10,175 nucleotides of DNA from Blastococcus sp. (lineage in GTDB: Bacteria > Actinomycetota > Actinomycetes > Mycobacteriales > Geodermatophilaceae). The DNA lies in assembly GCA_025963345.1 (NCBI GenBank), contig JAOPUS010000047.1:1-10175 (forward strand), given 5' to 3'. Position 1 is the first letter of the stretch; each line of letters starts with the position of its first letter. The notes under the pieces are model-generated. The model saw only the letters and a program-made list of their open reading frames with translations, was not told the origin of the DNA and did no database searches. Shown here in pieces: positions 6,749 to 10,175 of the stretch. The position numbers were made by a program, and so were the translations under genes.

Positions 6749-7476
6749 CGGGACCGCACCCAGTCCAGCGCCTCCTCCACCGTCGCCACCACCGGCACCC
6801 CCGGTGGCAGCGGCGGACGGCGGACCAGCACGACCGGCACGCCGCGCTCCCGCGCAGCGGTCAGTTTCGCCGCCGTCATGGGGCCTCCGCTGTCCTTCGT
6901 CACGACGACGTCCACCCCGTGCTCGTCCAGCAACGCGAGCTCCTCCTCCACGGTGAACGGGCCCCGCGCGAGCACGACCGCGGTGCGCGACGGGAGCGGG
7001 GGCTCCGGCGGGTCGACCGAGCGGACGAGGCAGCGGGCGGCCAGGCCGGCGAAGGCGCCGAGACTCTTTCGTCCGGTGCTCAGGAACACCGACCCGAACC
7101 CGGCCACCGCGGCGGCGGCGTCCTCCAGCGAGTCCACCCACCGCCAGTCGTCGCCCGGCCCGGCGGACCATCCCGGTCGCTGCAGCCGCAGCAGTGGGAC
7201 ACCGGTGACGTCGGCCGCGGCCGCGGCGGACGCGGTCATCGTGGCGGCGAAGGGATGCGTCGCGTCGACCATCGCCCGCACGGGGTGCGCCTGCAGCCAG
7301 GCGGTCAGCCCGGCCGCGCCGCCGAACCCGCCGAGACGGACCTCGCCCGGGGGCAGCCGAGGGTCGGCCACCCGGCCGGCGAGGGAACTGAGGGTGTCCA
7401 CGCCCTCGCCGACGAGTGCCGTGGCGAGCCGGCGGGCCTCACCGGTGCCACCGAGGATCAGCACCCGGCCGGACAT
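6745..7476 (-). CDS. cobK: CobK, precorrin-6A reductase
   Basis: A 243-residue protein, the normal CobK/CbiJ length. It reduces precorrin-6A to dihydroprecorrin-6 with NADPH. Family blocks: the N-terminal nucleotide-binding strand and loop LILGGTGEARRLA (6-18); SLAGRVADPRLPPGEVRLGGFGG in pieces from about 30; VDATHPFAATMT (70-81); LSTGRKSLGAF; LARGPFTVEEEL; and near the C-terminus VTKDSGGPMTAAKL. I chose ATG at 7474-7476 (MSGRVLIL). A GTG two codons upstream (7480-7482) is an alternative adding two residues. It is divergent from cbiD with only 26 bases between starts and is the first gene of the cobK, HAD, flavodoxin-like unit. No strong ribosome binding site is visible. Confidence 0.94.
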   Translation of the reverse strand: MSGRVLILGGTGEARRLATALVGEGVDTLSSLAGRVADPRLPPGEVRLGGFGGAAGLTAWLQAHPVRAMVDATHPFAATMTASAAAAADVTGVPLLRLQRPGWSAGPGDDWRWVDSLEDAAAAVAGFGSVFLSTGRKSLGAFAGLAARCLVRSVDPPEPPLPSRTAVVLARGPFTVEEELALLDEHGVDVVVTKDSGGPMTAAKLTAARERGVPVVLVRRPPLPPGVPVVATVEEALDWVRSR

Positions 7477-7502
7477 GCGCACCGCCCGTGCATGCTGATC
7501 GG
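7477..7502. promoter_or_regulatory. 26-base divergent spacer between cobK and cbiD
   Basis: Both genes start from this gap, which is too short to hold two conventional promoters with leaders. Promoter elements must therefore reach into the opposing coding sequences, or the messages are leaderless. It contains the small inverted repeat GCAC-CGCCC-GTGC (7479-7491). No clear -10 or -35 hexamer is seen. Confidence 0.3.
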
Positions 7503-8597
7503 GTGACCGACGCGGGGATTGAGCGCAGCACCGGGCTGCGCTACGGCTGGACGACGGGCGCGTGCGCCACCGCCGCGACGACCGCCGCCTACACCGCGCT
7601 GCTCACCGGCGAGTTCCCCGACCCCGTGCGGATCGACCTGCCCCATGACAAGCACCCGTCCTTCGCCCTGGCGCGCGAGGCGCTGTCGCCGGGCGTCGAG
7701 GCCACCGTGGGGATCGTGAAGGACGCCGGCGACGACCCCGACGTCACCCACGGAGCGCTGGTCTCCGTCCGGGTCACGCACGGGGCGCCGGGAAGCGGGA
7801 TCGCCTTCCGCGCCGGGCCGGGCGTCGGCACGGTGACCAAGCCGGGGCTGCCGCTTGCGGTGGGAGAGCCGGCTATCAACCCGATGCCCCGCCGGTTCAT
7901 CTCCGAGCACGTGGCCTCGGTCGCCGCCGCGCACGGCGGCACCGGTGACGTCGTCGTCGAGGTGTCGGTGGAGAACGGCGAGGAGCTGGCCCGGAAGACC
8001 TGGAACCCGCGGCTGGGCATCCTCGGCGGCCTGTCGATCCTCGGGACGACGGGCGTCGTCGTCCCCTACTCGTGCTCGTCGTGGATCGACTCGATCCGGC
8101 GCGGCATCGACGTCGCCCGGGCCGCCGGGCACCAGCACGTGGCCGGGTGCACCGGCAGCACCAGCGAGCGGGTGGTGACCGAGCTCTACGGCCTGCCCGA
8201 GGACGCGCTCCTGGACATGGGCGACTTCGCCGGCGCGGTGCTGAAGTACCTGCGCCGCCACCCGGTGCCGCGGCTGACCATCGCCGGCGGGATCGGGAAG
8301 CTGGCCAAGCTGGCCGACGGGCACCTGGACCTGCACTCGGCCCGCTCCCAGGTCTCCCCCGACGCCCTCGCGCAGCTGGTCCGGGATGCCGGCGGATCGC
8401 TGGAACTGATCGCGGGCGTAGGCGCCGCCAACACCGCGCTCGACGCGCTCCAGCAGTGCCAGGCCGCGGGGCTGCCACTCGGCGACCTGGTCGCGGGGGG
8501 CGCCCGCGAGACCGCGCTCGGCGTGCTGCGTGGCGCCCCGGTCCAGGTCGACGTCGTGGTGATCGACCGCGCGGGAACGGTCGTCGGCCGCGCCTAG
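7503..8597 (+). CDS. cbiD: CbiD, (cobalt-)precorrin-5B C1-methyltransferase
   Basis: A 364-residue protein of usual CbiD length. The N-terminal signature GLRYGWTTGACATAATTAAY (11-30) is diagnostic. Further blocks are INPMPRRFI, NPRLGILGGLSILGTTGVV followed by PYSCSSWIDSIRRGI, GCTGSTSERV, IAGGIGKLAKLADG and the C-terminal GAANTALDAL. CbiD uses SAM to methylate C1 of cobalt-precorrin-5B in the oxygen-independent pathway. Its fold is unlike the CobI/J/M methylases. Here it sits among oxygen-dependent pathway genes (cobG, cobK), where CobF normally performs this step, so it probably acts on the metal-free precorrin. The start is taken as GTG at 7503, as the sequence before it in frame does not look like CbiD and runs into cobK. 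Its TAG stop overlaps the convergent cobM stop. Confidence 0.94.
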   Translation: MTDAGIERSTGLRYGWTTGACATAATTAAYTALLTGEFPDPVRIDLPHDKHPSFALAREALSPGVEATVGIVKDAGDDPDVTHGALVSVRVTHGAPGSGIAFRAGPGVGTVTKPGLPLAVGEPAINPMPRRFISEHVASVAAAHGGTGDVVVEVSVENGEELARKTWNPRLGILGGLSILGTTGVVVPYSCSSWIDSIRRGIDVARAAGHQHVAGCTGSTSERVVTELYGLPEDALLDMGDFAGAVLKYLRRHPVPRLTIAGGIGKLAKLADGHLDLHSARSQVSPDALAQLVRDAGGSLELIAGVGAANTALDALQQCQAAGLPLGDLVAGGARETALGVLRGAPVQVDVVVIDRAGTVVGRA

Positions 8598-9337
8598 TCC
8601 CGGCATCGCGCCGTCGAGTAGAGGTGGCTGTCGGGGAACTCCCCCGCGGTGAGCACCTTCCCGACGATCACCACCGCCGTCCGCTGCACCCCGGCGGCCT
8701 CGACCTGCCCGGCGATGTCGGCGAGCGTGCCCCGGAGGATCAGCTCGTCGTCCCGGCTGGCGCGGGCGACCACCGCGACCGGGCAGTCGACCCCGTAGTT
8801 AGGCACCAGCTCCGGCACCAGCTCCGCGATCCGCTGCACGGCCAGGTGCAGGACGAGGGTGGCCCGGGAGGCGCCGAGGGTGGCCAGGTCCTCCCCCGGT
8901 GGCATCGGCGTGGACCGGGCGGAGGTGCGCGTCAGGACGACGGTCTGTCCCACCCCCGGCACGGTCAGCTCCCGCTTCAGCGACGCGGCCGCGGCGGCGA
9001 AGGCCGGCACACCGGGCACGACGTCGTAGGGCACGCCGGCCGCGTCCAGGCGGCGCATCTGCTCGGCCATGGCGCTGTAGACCGACGGGTCACCGGAGTG
9101 CAGCCGGGCGACGTCGAGCCCGGCCCCGTGGGCGGCGACGAGCTCGTCGGTGATCTGGTCGAGGTCCAGGTCGGCGGTGTCGACCAGCCGCGCACCGGGC
9201 GGCGCGGTGTCCAGCAGGTCCCGGGGAACCAGCGCCCCGGCGTACAGGCAGACCGGGGACGACGCGATGAGCCGCGCCGCCCGGACGGTGATCAGGTCGG
9301 CGGCACCCGGCCCGGCGCCGATGAAGTGCACGGTCAT
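8594..9337 (-). CDS. cobM: CobM, precorrin-4 C11-methyltransferase
   Basis: A 247-residue SAM-dependent tetrapyrrole methylase. The N-terminal glycine loop is FIGAGPGAADLITVRAARL (5-23), followed by CLYAGALVPRDLL (30-42), typical of the CobM/CbiF branch. HSGDPSVYSAMAEQM (80-94), VVPGVPAFAAAAASL (106-120) and LTRTSARSTPMP (135-146) are further CobM/CbiF signatures. It methylates C11 of precorrin-4 to give precorrin-5. The ATG at 9335-9337 overlaps the cobL stop as ATGA (9334-9337), so translation is coupled to cobL. A hairpin-forming repeat lies just before the start. The gene ends tail to tail with cbiD, both stops lying within a shared CTAG (8594-8597). Confidence 0.95.
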   Translation of the reverse strand: MTVHFIGAGPGAADLITVRAARLIASSPVCLYAGALVPRDLLDTAPPGARLVDTADLDLDQITDELVAAHGAGLDVARLHSGDPSVYSAMAEQMRRLDAAGVPYDVVPGVPAFAAAAASLKRELTVPGVGQTVVLTRTSARSTPMPPGEDLATLGASRATLVLHLAVQRIAELVPELVPNYGVDCPVAVVARASRDDELILRGTLADIAGQVEAAGVQRTAVVIVGKVLTAGEFPDSHLYSTARCRD

Positions 9338-10175
9338 GGCTTGGTCACCGACCAGATCGTCACGGGCATGGCGGCCTTCCAGCCGGTGAACGACCCGACC
9401 GGTTCGGCCCGCTGGACGGCGATCCGCACCAACTCGCCACCCACCCGGGAGAACCAGTCCGCCAGCACCGCCTCGCTCTGCACCGTGACCGCGTTGACCA
9501 CCAGCCGGCCACCCGGTGCCAGCGCGTTCCAGCAGGCGTCCACGAGCAGCGGCGTCGTCGCCCCGCCGCCCACGAAGACGGCGTCCGGCACGGCGAGACC
9601 CTCGAGCGCCTCGGGCGCACGGCCCTCGACGACCCGCAGTCCGGGCACGCCGAGCCGGGCCGCGTTCTGCGCGATCCGGGAGGCCCGCTCGGGATGCGCC
9701 TCGACCGCGACCGCCCGGCAGGAGGGGTGGACCCGCATCCACTCGATGCCGATGGACCCCGCCCCCGCGCCGACGTCCCAGAGCAGCTGTCCCGCCAGCG
9801 GTGCGAGCCGGGCCAGCGTCACGGCGCGCACGTCCCGCTTGGTCAGCTGACCGTCGTGGGCGTAGGCGTCGTCCGGCAGCCCCGGCACGGTGGGCAACGG
9901 CACGGTGCCCGCATCGGCGACCACCTCGACGGCGGTGACGACGAGCGGGTCGGTCTCGACGTGCGGCCAGTCGGCCGCGGTGCCGGTGAACCGCCTCTCG
10001 TCCGGCCCGCCGAGCTGGGCCAGCGCGGTCAGCCGGCTGGCTCCGTAACCGTCACCGGCGAGCAGCGTGGCCACAGCGGCCGGGGTGACGGTGTCCGACC
10101 CCAGGACCACCAGCCGGCGCCCGGGGGTGACGTGCGGGAGAACCAGCTCGATCGGCCGGCCGACGACGGAGACCA
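9334..10175 (-). CDS. cobL: CobL, precorrin-6Y C5,15-methyltransferase (decarboxylating); N-terminus outside window
   Basis: The frame is open to the right edge, leaving about 279 C-terminal residues of a protein that is usually about 400. The first part (from GRPIELVLP, through VLGSDTVTPAAVATLL and LAQLGGPDERRFTG) is the C-terminal half of the CbiE methylase domain. A linker leads to the CbiT domain starting near DGQLTKRDVRAVTLARL (about 9800-9850), with the SAM-binding loop LWDVGAGAGSIGIEW (9739-9783), AVEAHPERA, and VFVGGGATTPLL. CobL methylates C5 and C15 and decarboxylates the C12 acetate chain of dihydroprecorrin-6 to give precorrin-8X, the substrate of CobH. The GTG at 10108-10110 is internal, because homologous sequence continues upstream of it. 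It overlaps cobM by 4 bases. Confidence 0.95.
   Translation of the reverse strand, partial: VSVVGRPIELVLPHVTPGRRLVVLGSDTVTPAAVATLLAGDGYGASRLTALAQLGGPDERRFTGTAADWPHVETDPLVVTAVEVVADAGTVPLPTVPGLPDDAYAHDGQLTKRDVRAVTLARLAPLAGQLLWDVGAGAGSIGIEWMRVHPSCRAVAVEAHPERASRIAQNAARLGVPGLRVVEGRAPEALEGLAVPDAVFVGGGATTPLLVDACWNALAPGGRLVVNAVTVQSEAVLADWFSRVGGELVRIAVQRAEPVGSFTGWKAAMPVTIWSVTKP
9342..9354 (-). repeat. Inverted repeat just before the cobM start
   Basis: TGGTC-ACC-GACCA, a perfect 5-base stem with a 3-base loop, ends 4 bases before the cobM ATG and lies inside the last codons of cobL. In the message it would fold over the place where a ribosome binding site is expected, and no purine-rich site is otherwise visible. 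It could make cobM translation depend on ribosomes finishing cobL. Function is inferred, and the stem is short. Confidence 0.3.

Noticed and set aside
6749..7171. N-terminal extension of the HAD gene
   Set aside because: The frame stays open within cobK, but the extension is Arg/Gly-rich low-complexity sequence, whereas the HAD motif begins right after the GTG at 6748.
7458..8606. 382-residue reverse open frame antisense to cbiD
   Set aside because: No domain is visible, and the opposite strand is an unambiguous CbiD. It also runs over the cobK start region.
10108..10110. GTG as the cobL start codon
   Set aside because: CbiE-like sequence (GRPIELVLP) continues in frame upstream to the window edge, so this is an internal valine.

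Overview
This is a very GC-rich stretch with strong G/C preference at third codon positions and frequent GTG starts. Together with the gene content, that points to a high-GC actinobacterium. A Geodermatophilaceae-like or related soil lineage is my guess from protein style, not a proof. The window is a corrin-ring (cobalamin, vitamin B12) biosynthesis locus that runs off both ends.

Layout: (1) the 3' end of cobG (+); (2) a reverse-strand pair, a GlgC-like nucleotidyltransferase and a small Cys/His-rich protein, lying between cobG and cobH; (3) cobH, a cobI-cobJ fusion and an MFS transporter (+), each joined to the next by a 4-base start/stop overlap; (4) cobK, a HAD phosphatase and a flavodoxin-like reductase (-), also tightly packed; (5) cbiD (+), alone; (6) cobL and cobM (-), joined by a 4-base overlap, with cobL cut by the window end. 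The longest gap without a gene is 44 bases (2002-2045), so there is no long non-coding stretch. I see no RNA gene, mobile element, CRISPR array or cobalamin riboswitch.

How the genes work together: CobI adds the C20 methyl to precorrin-2. CobG oxygenates precorrin-3A and CobJ contracts the ring with C17 methylation. CobM methylates C11. CbiD is expected to do the C1 methylation. CobK reduces the ring, CobL methylates C5/C15 and decarboxylates, and CobH moves the C11 methyl to give hydrogenobyrinate. The set is therefore nearly a complete route from precorrin-2 to the finished corrin ring. It is unusual in using CbiD, an enzyme of the oxygen-independent pathway, next to the oxygen-dependent CobG; no CobF is seen here. 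The MFS protein, HAD phosphatase and flavodoxin-like protein sit inside cob transcription units but are not standard pathway enzymes, so they are the most interesting candidates for uncharacterised roles.
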